In this document: piece after piece, positions 54,427-64,000 of the stretch
How positions within the stretch are numbered: the stretch's first letter is position 1
How the letters are laid out: every line of letters begins with the position of its first letter
Source of the DNA: Littorina saxatilis
Lineage: Eukaryota; Mollusca; Gastropoda; Littorinimorpha; Littorinidae
Direction: 5' to 3'
Assembly (NCBI RefSeq): GCF_037325665.1
Contig: NC_090255.1
Span: forward strand, 6,692,879-6,756,878
Length of the DNA stretch: 64,000 nt
The notes under the pieces: generated by a model
The model's input: only the letters and a program-made list of their open reading frames with translations
Told to the model about the DNA's origin: nothing
The model's database searches: none
Translations under genes and position numbers: made by a program

Positions 54427-55316
54427 CCCCCCGCGGGTTAGGGGGAAGAATTTACCCGATGCTCCCCAGCATGTCGTAAGAGGCGACTAACGGATTCTGT
54501 TTCTCCTTTTACCCTTGTTAATTAAGTGTTTCTTGTATAGAATATAGTCAATGTTTGTAAAGATTTTAGTCTTGCAGTATGTAAGAAACTTGCATTCTCC
54601 CAGTAAGGTAATATATTGTACTACGTTGCAAGCCCCTGGAGCAATTTTTTGATTAGTGCTTTTGTGAACAAACAAGAAGAGCAAACGCTCGATCGAGTCA
54701 CTTTCGCAGTTCTGAATATTATATGAGGCATCAGATGGACAGGAAGAAATTGCTATTCACAACACAATGAGTCACGTTCACATAAAATTTGAGCCCGGTC
54801 ACTTTTATAGTTTCCGAGAAAAGCCCAACGTTAAGTTGTGTGTTGCCGAACAGAAAAGGCTAGTTATCTCCCTTGTTTTTCTGATAACGTTCGTAAAAGG
54901 CTACAGATGTAAATACTTTGATGTAAAGAATAATCCTACAAAGTTTCAATCACATCCGATGAACTTTGTCAAAGATATAAAATGTCTAATTTTTCCTTTG
55001 ACGCTGACCTGTGACCTTGAAAAAGGTCAAAGGTCAACGAAACCATCGTTAAAGTGTAGAGGTCATTGGAGGTCACGACTAAACAAAATATGAGCCCGAT
55101 CGCTTTGATAGTTTCCGAGAAAAGTCCAACGTTAAGGTGGTGTCTACGGCCGGCCGTCCGGACAGACTAACACTGACCGATTACATAGAGTCACTTTTTC
55201 TCAAGTGACTCAAAAACAATTAACAAGTGGCTCTATCCCATCCCCCCCCCCCTTCCCCGTCGCGATAAAACCTTGAACGGTTGAAAACGACGTTAAACAC
55301 CAAATAAAGAAAGAAA
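54427..55316 (+). mobile_element. SINE-B split by MITE-like element 1
   Basis: CCCCCCGCGGGTTAGGGGG head to GTGCTTTTGTGAACAA, then an insertion, then CAATTAACAAGTGGCTCTATC to AAATAAAGAAAGAAA. Joined, the two halves match 2346-3004. Confidence 0.75.
54695..55211 (+). mobile_element. MITE-like element 1, copy B
   Basis: Starts GAGTCACTTTCGCAG and ends AAGTGACTC. Same as 1-626 but with one, not two, copies of the 160-bp segment and a very short GGCCGGCC run. Confidence 0.75.
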
Positions 55317-56137
55317 TTCTTCCTTGTAAATAGACGATGTTGAGATGTGCTGAAAGCTAGTACAAATGTACAGATCTGCTGGTCACGACATTCTGATTCA
55401 AAACACAGCCATAATATGAATCTGTTTATTGACATTGAAATGCTACGAAATGCAGTTAGCAGTTTCATGCTTACAACAACATAGAATTGTATACAATGTT
55501 ATCAACCCTTGGTCTTTCTTTTTTGAAATAAGTAAGTTGCTGCTTTTACTGTTACCAATAAATTTATATATTTAATAGCACCCCACGATTTTTCTAACAT
55601 TTTTGAAACTACATGTTTTAAACTTCATGCCAAACCATTGTTTATTGTGTACTCACATTAGACGTTCAAGTGCCTTCATGGGGGGAAAAAAAAAAAAAAA
55701 AGATTTGTTGTTAGATATAATCTTTGAAGATGAATTAAGTTTCACAAAATGGTTTTGTTTTTTCTCACTCCAATCTGTGTTACAGTGAGTATGTACGCTC
55801 GCATTTAATTTCTTCAGATTTATTATTCTTTATATTAAAGAAATATATATTGGTTGCCTACCAAATTAGTCTGAAGTCTGGCATATTGTGTGATTTACAG
55901 GGTGGTCAAAAAAAAGCGCCCTATTTTCTTTTTGATCTAATTTTTGACTGCAAAGAGAGATTTAGAAAATTTCTTCACCAAACAATAGCAGAACGATGGC
56001 AAATTATGTCTTGCGCATGTTGGTAGAAATTCGTCTGTCCTTAGCAGTTGATAATATAATAATATGATAATACTAATAATGACAGCTTATATAGCGTGAA
56101 CCACAGTAAACTATGCTCTGTTGAATCCACGATTCAT

Positions 56138-56336
56138 ACTGATAAGCAAATATCAGATTGCAGAATGGCTTGCAAGATATCTGCACAGTAATTATTGGAA
56201 TGGATTATGCATTTGAATTTGTATTTTCCCTTGCGCTCGATTTTTCTTCTAAGCTGGGAAATGCGTATACATGTAGAGACTGGAACCCCCCCTTTACACA
56301 CCCAAATTTACAGAGGCAATGAACATAACATCTGAG
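56138..56336. repeat. 199-bp direct duplication, left copy
   Basis: ACTGATAAGCAAATATCAG to AACATAACATCTGAG, identical by eye to 56807-57005. The stretch before it (55317-56137) holds no recognised gene. Confidence 0.9.
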
Positions 56337-56806
56337 TCCCGCAGTGGGGCACTGCGGTTATGAAATTAAAGGCCCCTCCTGTTTTTGGAACCGCAGGAGC
56401 TTTCTAGTTTGCTGTTAGGTAGATTTTTGGTTCCTCTTTCCTGTCATGCTCTCTATTTCTTCATGAATTCTTTTCTTTTTTCTGCCTTCTTGCTCATTCA
56501 CCTGTATTTTTTCCAAAAATCTCTTCTCTTGCCGCTTGTCTCGCGATTCATGTATAGTTTAATCTGTTAGTGTTCTGATGTAAGTCCAGCAGTAGATAGG
56601 TTAAGCCTATTTTAACATACTGGAAACTGGTAATCTTCCAGTAGGTATTAATTTAGTTTTACTAAAGCCTGCTGGGACACAAGTAATGGGTTAGTGCATT
56701 TGTAAACAGGAATCGCTTGACAAGTGGCCCCCTTCATCCCCCCCTTCCTCGTCCTGATATGGCTCTGCGTAGTCGGCTGGACGTTAAGCAACAAATAAAC
56801 AAACAA
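56337..56806 (+). mobile_element. 470-bp retroposon between the duplicated flanks (SINE-like)
   Basis: Begins TCCCGCAGTGGGGCACTGCG and ends GATATGGCTCTGCGTAGTCG then GACGTTAAGCAACAAATAAAC and CAAAC repeats. The end is related to the SINE-D and SINE-B tails. No A/B boxes seen. No coding frame. Confidence 0.65.
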
Positions 56807-57005
56807 ACTGATAAGCAAATATCAGATTGCAGAATGGCTTGCAAGATATCTGCACAGTAATTATTGGAATGGATTATGCATTTGAATTTGTATTTTCCCT
56901 TGCGCTCGATTTTTCTTCTAAGCTGGGAAATGCGTATACATGTAGAGACTGGAACCCCCCCTTTACACACCCAAATTTACAGAGGCAATGAACATAACAT
57001 CTGAG
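56807..57005. repeat. 199-bp direct duplication, right copy
   Basis: Same sequence as 56138-56336. A poly-G tract follows at 57028-57043. Confidence 0.9.
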
Positions 57006-57361
57006 AAAGAAGGGAGTCTTAAATTGGGGGGGGGGGGGGGGGTGTATGATTCCACTGTGTAGTCTTCTTGACAGACAGGAAATTGGACATTTTACTGCTA
57101 ATGTATAAACCCCACCCCCCCACCCCCCCACCCAACAACTCGTGGCTTCATTCCTGTTTGCAGTTTTGGCTGTGTTTTTTTGAACGGTCTATGTATTTTT
57201 GTACATATTAGGGAAATGTAAATATGTATATAAAAACAATGTGGTGTGCATGTGTGGCTATGTATGTATGTAATGTACACTAGAATGAAATGTCACTTTT
57301 TTTGTACACCAAATGTTTTCACAGGTGTTTAGTATTTCACATCCTTGACATTGATGTAAGT

Positions 57362-57567
57362 CCCTATTTACACAGGAGCTTGTATCCAACCACCGGTCGA
57401 TAATTATTTACTCCTGCATGCTTATTATTTACTGCTGCATGCTTACCCTTACTACTATTATTTATTAAATAGTAGTAGTAAGGGTATGGAAGTAAGGAGT
57501 AAATAAATGGAATGAGGAGTAAATAATGATCGACTGGCGATTGGATACAAGCTCCTGTGCCTATTTA
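57362..57567. repeat. Fold-back hairpin D
   Basis: AGGAGCTTGTATCCAACC and GGTTGGATACAAGCTCCT-like arms (right arm reads CGATTGGATACAAGCTCCTG) enclose TACTACTATTATTTATTAAATAGTAGTAGTA, a second palindrome. Confidence 0.7.
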
Positions 57568-57839
57568 TAACAGTCTGAAGACTAATTCTTTAAGACAATG
57601 CTCAGTCCCTAGATAACAAGTGAAAAAACAGGAGCTTCGTTATTTCATGAAAAAAGTCCCATAATGACATAAATCATGTAACTGTATTAAATTTGAATGT
57701 AGTATTAAATTAAATCATTTATATTTCTCGGGCATTTTCGAAATACCCGCAGTGTTAACTGAATATATTTGTTTGATTTTGCTGAGTGCTTCCTCTTATG
57801 AAAATCATTTCGGTTGGCATTACAGCTTTTGATTCTTTG

Positions 57840-57935
57840 TTCATGGGCTAAAACTTCGACAATCTTGAAAGTGTCTATGCATGGCCGTTTTTACCCTGCC
57901 ATTCAGGCAGCCGTACACTGCTTTTGGAGGGGGCG
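57840..57935 (-). mobile_element. SINE-E fragment
   Basis: Contains CCTGCCATTCAGGCAGCCGTAC and nearby body words of SINE-E; no head. Confidence 0.6.
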
Positions 57936-58147
57936 GGGGGTTTCCACTGTTCTGATACAAATTGTATAGCGCGTATATCTTGAAGTTCTTGCATTATTTT
58001 TAAACATGTGTGTTAAATTATGATTGAAAAAAATACCTGCAGACAAAATTGCAATGGCCCGTCGGTGTCGACCTGTGTGTGAGAGAGGGAATGTTGCTAC
58101 TATCATCAAATAAGATGCATGGAATGGAATGGTACTGGTGATAGTTT

Positions 58148-58660
58148 CAGACCTGTGCACATCTACGGTTTCTCCGTAATTTCTCCGATTTTTATATGCA
58201 GAATACGGTGCGACGGATTTTTAATTAAAAATCCAAACTTCCGATGTGTTACTCAAAACAAAACAAATTGTACTTTTTTTTCTGTTTTAAGATGTTTTGA
58301 CCAATTAGTTAGCCGTTGCGCTGAAAAGACGTTTTCCGATTTACCGGAAACACGCGTGTTCTCAGCATTGAGTCTTTGTTCTCAGACTTAGTTCGTCCAG
58401 CGTCTGCATGGCAACTTGTGATTGAAGTGAAACATGGAAAAGAAAAAAAAGAGTGCGAGATTCAGATAGTGAAGAGGAGACACCAGCTCTGTCACCAAAG
58501 AAGAAGAAAACGGCACAACAGTGTTTCAGTTTGTGTGCTTTGTGAGCAGAATTATGTCTTGAACTGTTGTTACAGCTGAGCTTACTACTGAAACATGTTA
58601 AAAACTACTGAAATTTGGTTTGTTTACTACTGATGAGCGTTTTGAGTGTGCACAGGTCTG
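58148..58660. mobile_element. CAGACCTG element d, with 6-bp target duplication
   Basis: Ends CAGACCTGTGCACA and GTGTGCACAGGTCTG, flanked by TAGTTT (58142-58147, 58661-58666). One frame near 58440-58540 reads RVRDSDSEEETPALSPKKKK, a possible transposase remnant. The 58667-59170 stretch after it holds nothing recognised. Confidence 0.7.
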
Positions 58661-59177
58661 TAGTTTGAATCTGCAAATAAATATTTTATTCATGTCACTT
58701 AAACAGTCCTATGAATAGGCAATAGACTAAAATATGCTGTATGTTCACAGAAGAATGGGCTAGAGTGTATTGCATTTTGTTTGGTGTGTTTCGTTGTTTG
58801 AGCTTTTGTTTTGTTTTTGATTTTGTTAACTGTCATTACCATTTTGCAACAATGAAAATAAGGTGACGTGAATGCTTGTATTTTGTGTTCCTGTGCAAAT
58901 GTGTTTCAGTTGTTATGTGATTAATCATTATGAAAGTCAAGTTCTGGTATTTTGTGTTTCTTTGCATAAGTGTTTTAGTTTGCTTCTGAAGATCTATATT
59001 ATTTTTATTTTGAAGATGAAAATAGGGTTTTGTCTAGAGAGCTGATTTGTGCCATAAAATTGGATAGTTATTCTGAAAAAAGGAAACAAGAAAAGTAGAA
59101 TTCCAGTTCTTGGTGTTATGTCTCAGTTAAATGTATGCTTTGTATGCTTGTTGATTTGTGCTAGTTTATTCTATAAT

Positions 59178-59228
59178 GAATTTGTAAAGCGCCTGGAGCC
59201 AATTGATGGGACTCGCGCTATAGAAAAG

Positions 59229-59274
<46 letters not shown>
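59178..59274 (+). mobile_element. SINE-like tail with (ATT)n
   Basis: AAAGCGCCTGGAGCCAATTG and CTCGCGCTATAGAAAAG followed by ATT repeats resemble a common animal SINE 3' end. No head found. Confidence 0.4.
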
Positions 59275-59275
<1 letters not shown>

Positions 59276-59419
59276 AAGTGCCATGTTCTATTTTGAACAA
59301 ATTGGAAAAAAATCTCTTCTTTTGATTTTTTTTATTCAATGAAATATCTGTGAAAAAGTTAAACTAAGGGTCAACATAGAGAATTTTTGAATGAATGGAA
59401 GATGTTCATTAAAATAACT

Positions 59420-59660
59420 GTCGGGTATGTATGGGTATGGGTTGCAAAAGAGTGTATACTTTTTGAAAATATGAGGTACTAGGCTTTCCCATGTGAAATT
59501 ACAGGCCAATCACAAGCGAGGGGTGTGTTTCCTACACGTGGTCTTCGTTCAATGGTGGCCGCTCGCTAGTGATTGGCTAATAAAGTCAGGCGGGAAAGCG
59601 TGCCTCATATTTTTCATTCACATTCACATACAAACCCGAGTTATTTCCTGAATTTGTCTA
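59420..59660. mobile_element. AATAACTCTGTCGGG MITE, copy 5 (diverged)
   Basis: TAACTGTCGGGTATGTATGG left, AAACCCGAGTTATTTCCTG right, with CCAATCACAAGCGAGGGGTG and CGCTAGTGATTGGC inside. Confidence 0.6.
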
Positions 59661-59699
59661 TTGATACATGCTTCTTTTGAAAGCTTCAAGACATTTGAG

Positions 59700-59835
59700 C
59701 AAATTTTTGATTAGTGCTTTTGTGAACAAGAAACAATTGACAAGTGGCTCTATCCCATCTCCCCCCTTTCCCCGTCGCGATATAACCCTTCGTGGTTGAA
59801 AACGACGTTAAACACCAAATAAAGAAAGAAAGAAA
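59700..59835 (+). mobile_element. SINE-B tail fragment
   Basis: 5'-truncated copy from TTTTTGATTAGTGC to AAACACCAAATAAAGAAAG. Confidence 0.75.
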
Positions 59836-60149
59836 AGAAAGAAAGGACATTTGAGATTATGCTGTTTTATAAACGCTTGTGAATATATTATACATGTAGC
59901 TAAATCTGCATATCTGCTTTTTTTGTTTGTTTTGAGGATGAAAGTTGCTTGTTCATTTCAGTGCTTGTTATTCTCTCGGGTGCCAGGAGAATGGTTCCGG
60001 ATAACTCTCACTTACTCCATTACACATGTATGTGTTTAGAGCTCTTACTTCCCTTTGTTATTCAGATCTCTGCTTTTTGTGTGTATTTGTACATGTATTG
60101 CACTTTCAGTCTTGTAATGCTGTACAAATGTGTTGATATATCGTTAGTT

Positions 60150-60380
60150 TTGAAACTCAAAATGTATCTGTTGCTGATCTGGATTCTTATGATTCAAGCA
60201 AGCTGTGTTAAAGTTAGCTCAGGTATAGAAACTCAGAATGTATCTGTTGCTGATCTGGATTCTTATGATTGAAGCAAGCTGTGTTAAAGTTAGCTCAGGT
60301 ATAGAAACTCAGAATGTATCTGTTGCTGATCTGGATTCTTATGATTGAAGCAAGCTGTGTTAAAGTTAGCTCAGGTATAG
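60150..60380. repeat. 76-bp tandem repeat, three units
   Basis: Unit around TGTATCTGTTGCTGATCTGG; starts near 60161, 60237 and 60313. Confidence 0.9.
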
Positions 60381-60577
60381 AAACCAGTTGTTCAGTTACA
60401 ATTCTGAATTGATTCATTGTAAAATGAAAATGTTAAAACTGGTATTAAAGGAAAAGTGAAACCCACTTTTACTACCCCCCCAAAAAAAAAACCACAAAAA
60501 CACACAAAAAAACACACAAAAACACAAAAAAAGAGAAAATCAGGTTTGAAAAAAAGTCTTTAAATAGGGGTATATTC

Positions 60578-60941
60578 CAGACCTGGGAACCCATACGATT
60601 TCGCCGTATTTTGTACGCATTATTGTCTAGAATACGAGCAGTACGGTCAGTGGAAAAACATTACGATGAGAAAAATTCCTAGACTACTTTTCTTCACAAG
60701 CACATCCCGAAACCGATCCAGTATTTTGACACGTGATTAATGTTTTTGTCAGAAAACATTGAAAAAAGCATTTGTTTTCAATGTTTTGGTAAACGTAATA
60801 AACGGTCCGACAGGTGCGGGTGAAGCATGTTTAAATCATGGATGTTCAAATGCTGTGTGGAGCACGCTCATTTTTGAGAAAATACACCAAGTTTGTTTGA
60901 GAATACTCCAAGTGCAAAACAGGGATGGATTCCCAGGTCTG
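60578..60941. mobile_element. CAGACCTG element e, with 6-bp target duplication
   Basis: Ends CAGACCTGGGAACCCATACG and GGATTCCCAGGTCTG, flanked by ATATTC (60572-60577, 60942-60947). Confidence 0.65.
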
Positions 60942-61009
60942 ATATTCACATATTTACAGAGGTTATCAACACAATAAGGTCGTAAAAGGGTGGAAATTCG
61001 GGGGGGCTT

Positions 61010-61320
61010 GGTTTGTTTGTTTGTTTGTTTGCTTAACGCCCAGCCGACCACGAAGGGCCATATCAGGGCGGTGCTGCTTTGACATATAACGTGCGCCACA
61101 CACAAGACAGAAGTCGCAGCACAGGCTTCATGTCTCACCCAGTCACATTATTCTGACACCGGACCAACCAGTCCTAGCACTAACCCCATAATGCCAGACG
61201 CCAGGCGGAGCAGCCACTAGATTGCCAATTTTAAAGTCTTAGGTATGACCCAGCCGGGGTTCGAACCCACGACCTCCCGATCACGGGGCGGACTCCTTAC
61301 CACTAGGCCTACCGTGCCGG
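61010..61320 (-). mobile_element. SINE-D, copy 3, with ~15-bp target duplication
   Basis: Reverse copy; flanks read AATTCGGGGGGGCTT and AATTTGGGGGGGCTT (one difference). Tail (GTTT)n on the left, tRNA-like head CCGGCACGGTAGGCC (minus-strand) on the right. Confidence 0.9.
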
Positions 61321-61539
61321 TAATTTGGGGGGGCTTAAAAGGGGGTTCCACTGTATTGCTGACAATGCATGGTATTTAATTGTTATGTTGACTTGATGTT
61401 TTCAGGAAGGGCATATTATGGACAGACTTAACTTGCATTTGCCAATGAGGAGGGGCTCAGACAATATCGTCGCTGTAAATAATTCACAAACCTCGTGTCT
61501 CAATTTTTGCTGTTTTGAGAAAATCGAAAAAGACTTTTA

Positions 61540-61690
61540 AAAATTCACCGCATCAAATATACCTTTAATTCATGGGTTTATAGTTTCGTTAGAACAGTGC
61601 AATAGCAGTCTAAAAAAATTCACCGCATCAAATATACCTTTAATTCCTGGGTTTATGGTTTCGTTAAAACAGTGCAATAGCAGTCTAAAT
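61540..61690. repeat. 75-bp tandem duplication
   Basis: AAAATTCACCGCATCAAATA to GTGCAATAGCAGTCTAAA occurs twice in a row. The stretch 61691-62730 has no recognised gene. Confidence 0.9.
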
Positions 61691-62730
61691 TTGTGTTAAT
61701 GTCAGTTGTTAATTATATTTGATACAACTGAGAAAATATTGAGAGATAGCTTTTCATCCAAAATTAAGGATCGTTTTATCCAAATTCATCCAGAATTAGA
61801 ATATACAAGTTTTTTTCCGTTTGTCACCTAACCTTCAGTGGCCATATTTCATTTTTCTGAGGAAAAAGATACTAGTAAGTTAAAAATACAACAGAAACAA
61901 CCTGTATGTATATTCCATGTTATGACATAGTTTCCGTCCAAGTGTGGCACGAAGACCTTGTAAGTTTCATCCGAACTGAGCTTTTTGGCGCTCCCTCGAC
62001 ACAAATGGAGATATGAGTTTTCTTCTCAAGAACTTTTTCTCACTTTAAAAAGCAGCTGGAGATACGAACTTTTCTCACCACAGGGGCAAAAAAAGTAAGG
62101 GAGCCAACTATTGTTTTAGTTCCAAAACCTCAAAAATTGAGATACGAGGTTTGTGAATGACAGCGACAATATGCTAGTTAAATTAATTTGTCATCATTTT
62201 CACGAGTTTTCATTCACAAACACCTGGGAAATAAATCTCATGTTTCCCATGCAATAACTCGAGGTGGTGAATGGGTTGAGCTTTCATGTGAAACGTGGAT
62301 TGTCAAAGTAAAAGCCAATCAGGCTGATTGTTTGATGTGTGGAACCATCGTGGCTTTGGATTTGTGTTTCCGAGGACAACGATTGTAAGCATTCACTCTC
62401 AAAGACCCAATCAATGTTGATAATTACCGCGGCGACTCATGGTCAATTTGCAACTTATCTCTGTAATCGCAAAATCCACAACGAAAAGTCATTAACACTT
62501 AAAAAGAAAAGAAATATGCTCAACACTTACTGAACTCACAGGTATGATCGCAGCTCTGTACATTTTCAGACTGGAAGAATAGCGTCAACAAGCTACGTTT
62601 GACGTCACATACAAGTTTGACGTGTTATCTCGCGCTACTGTGACGTTGCTTTGTGGCCCGGAGTTGGATTCTAAAAATTCGTCTCCCTGTGGGTTTTTGT
62701 GCATTTTGTTGCACAACCAAAATGATGACA

Positions 62731-62925
62731 AAAACGATGTTTGGTGGCTCGTCGTCAGACCAGCATTTTGTTGTTGGTCCTCGGGGAGCATATCGCCTTT
62801 TGTCTCATATTTATCAACCGCGGCCTTCGGCCTTGGTCGATAAAAATGAAACAAAAGACGATATGGTCCCCTTGGACCAACAAAAAAGCTGGTCTGTCAA
62901 CAAGCCACCAAACATCTTATAATGT
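62731..62925. repeat. Fold-back hairpin C
   Basis: Arms of about 95 bp (ATGTTTGGTGGC at left, GCCACCAAACAT at right) around a centre CCGCGGCCTTCGGCCTTGG. The three short frames here are shadows of the hairpin. Confidence 0.75.
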
Positions 62926-63127
62926 TCTCAGTCAACAAAGATTCTCCCCATAATGATTATGATTGGGTCTGTACCTGTTACCAGTGTGGAGTTTGTAAAG
63001 CAACAGTCCAACCCATTGGGTTCATTTTGTTCCCCCATGAAAACAGAAATTAATTCCAGAAACAATCAGTTTTAGATATTTATTAAATTAAGGTGATACG
63101 ATATTTGGTTAGTGGGCAAGAAAGAAA

Positions 63128-63429
63128 CAAAACATATTTGAGGGTGGTCGTGGGTCCGTGTGGACCCAGAAGGGTGTTTAATTGCAAATATCTCTTAAAC
63201 TAGTTGGAATTTCTTAATGAGCTTTTAAGATGCCGCAGGCACCTAAAAAGCTCTTATGTCCTAAAATGTCAGCGAGAAGTTATAAAAAAAAAGAGGTCAT
63301 ATTTAGACTACAAACATCGTGGGGCCGTGCGGACCCATGTTTCTCAAAGAAGGAAATGAGAAGCATGGGTCCGCACGGCTCCACGATGACTTCCGTGTGT
63401 AGTCGATAACCCGGATGGGCGAAGGTTAA
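63128..63429. mobile_element. Palindrome-rich TTAA element, second example
   Basis: GTGGGTCCGTGTGGACCCA, GTGGGGCCGTGCGGACCCATG and ATGGGTCCGCACGGCTCCAC lie within 230 bp; right end GGGCGAAGGTTAA. Architecture matches 32262-32600. Confidence 0.4.
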
Positions 63430-63735
63430 ACATAACCAGTTCATTCATCTTATTAGAGGCACAGTGCTTTGTGTTGGTCGGTGAAGGTATCTTAGTTTTT
63501 ATTTTTTTATTTGCGATTTAATGTTGCATTTTTATTTTTAATCTAGTGCATTGTTGTTTTAGTATGGTTCCGTGAAGTTAGAAGCCCCCGAAAAACTCCC
63601 AACTGATGTGTTTTAGTTTTATGTTAGGTGAAGTTGTGTAATAGTGTCAGTGTGTCTTTGTCATAGGGTTGCTGCTGAAAACGGTGTTATCTGAAATAAA
63701 ACACTGAAAAAGTATTGCTCAGTCTTTTCTCTCAT

Positions 63736-64000
63736 CTTTGTCCAGACGATGCAACAACTGCTGGCAAGCATGCATGCCCACACACAGACAGACGAACACT
63801 CACGCACACACAGAAAAACACACAGACAAACACTCACGCACACACAGAAAAACACACACAGACAGACGAACACTCACGCACACACAGAAAAACACACAGA
63901 CAGACGAACTCACGCACACACAGAAAAACACACACAGATAGACGAACACTCACGCACACACAGAAAAACACACACACAGACAGACGAACACTCACGCACA
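63736..64000. repeat. 34-40-bp minisatellite of CA/GACA type, runs off the window
   Basis: Unit ACGAACACTCACGCACACAC plus AGAAAAACACACAGACAG, with 34-, 36- and 40-bp length variants. An AATAAA at 63696 upstream may mark an unrelated transcript end. Confidence 0.9.

Noticed and set aside
58119-58391. 90-residue frame starting MEWNGTGDS
   Set aside because: It crosses the left border of a CAGACCTG element with a clear target duplication, so it is a chance frame.
4880-61320. tRNA genes at the A/B-box modules of SINE copies
   Set aside because: Each module is followed by a shared non-tRNA body and repeated at several loci, and none shows a complete, well-paired cloverleaf with a proper 3' end.

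Overview
The window looks like repeat-dense genomic DNA of a mollusc, most likely a gastropod. This is inferred from four things: one intron-containing animal gene, several tRNA-derived SINE families, many short inverted-repeat DNA transposons, and abundant (CT)n/(CA)n microsatellites. There is no bacterial or organellar gene layout. The species cannot be fixed from the sequence alone.

The only host gene I can support is on the + strand: a sodium-dependent phosphate transporter of the SLC20/PiT family. It has 13 coding exons between 25695 and 49587, all with consistent GT/AG sites and phases, giving 528 residues. The N-terminal repeat carries [14 protein letters not shown], the C-terminal repeat carries HGGNDVSNAIAPL, and a short acidic loop joins them. 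A TATA/Inr promoter at 10104-10136 and spliced-looking noncoding exons near 10132-10306 and 11349-11518 could be its distant 5' end, but the link is inference.

Region by region. 1-9.2 kb: nested transposons and one tRNA-SINE whose interior grew into a 29-bp minisatellite that was later invaded by another SINE, a LINE 3' end and a Ginger-like MITE. 9.2-15.4 kb: microsatellites, the candidate promoter/exons, more SINEs and a second Ginger-like MITE. 15.4-23.4 kb: a second copy of the composite element of 1.1-3.4 kb, five related ~0.85-kb elements across the window's left third, a SINE and a decayed LINE. 23.4-49.7 kb: the PiT gene, whose introns hold a 24-bp minisatellite, several MITEs with clean target duplications, a DIRS-type fossil of about 5.9 kb and a 35-bp minisatellite. 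49.7-64 kb: no coding gene recognised; MITEs, fold-back hairpins, SINEs (one flanked by a 199-bp perfect direct duplication) and short tandem repeats.

The most informative signals are in the mobile DNA: repeated target-site signatures (CCGG, GTAC, a 6-bp class, a 5-bp class), SINE/LINE shared 3' ends, en-bloc movement of a composite element, and transposon-related changes next to PiT splice sites.
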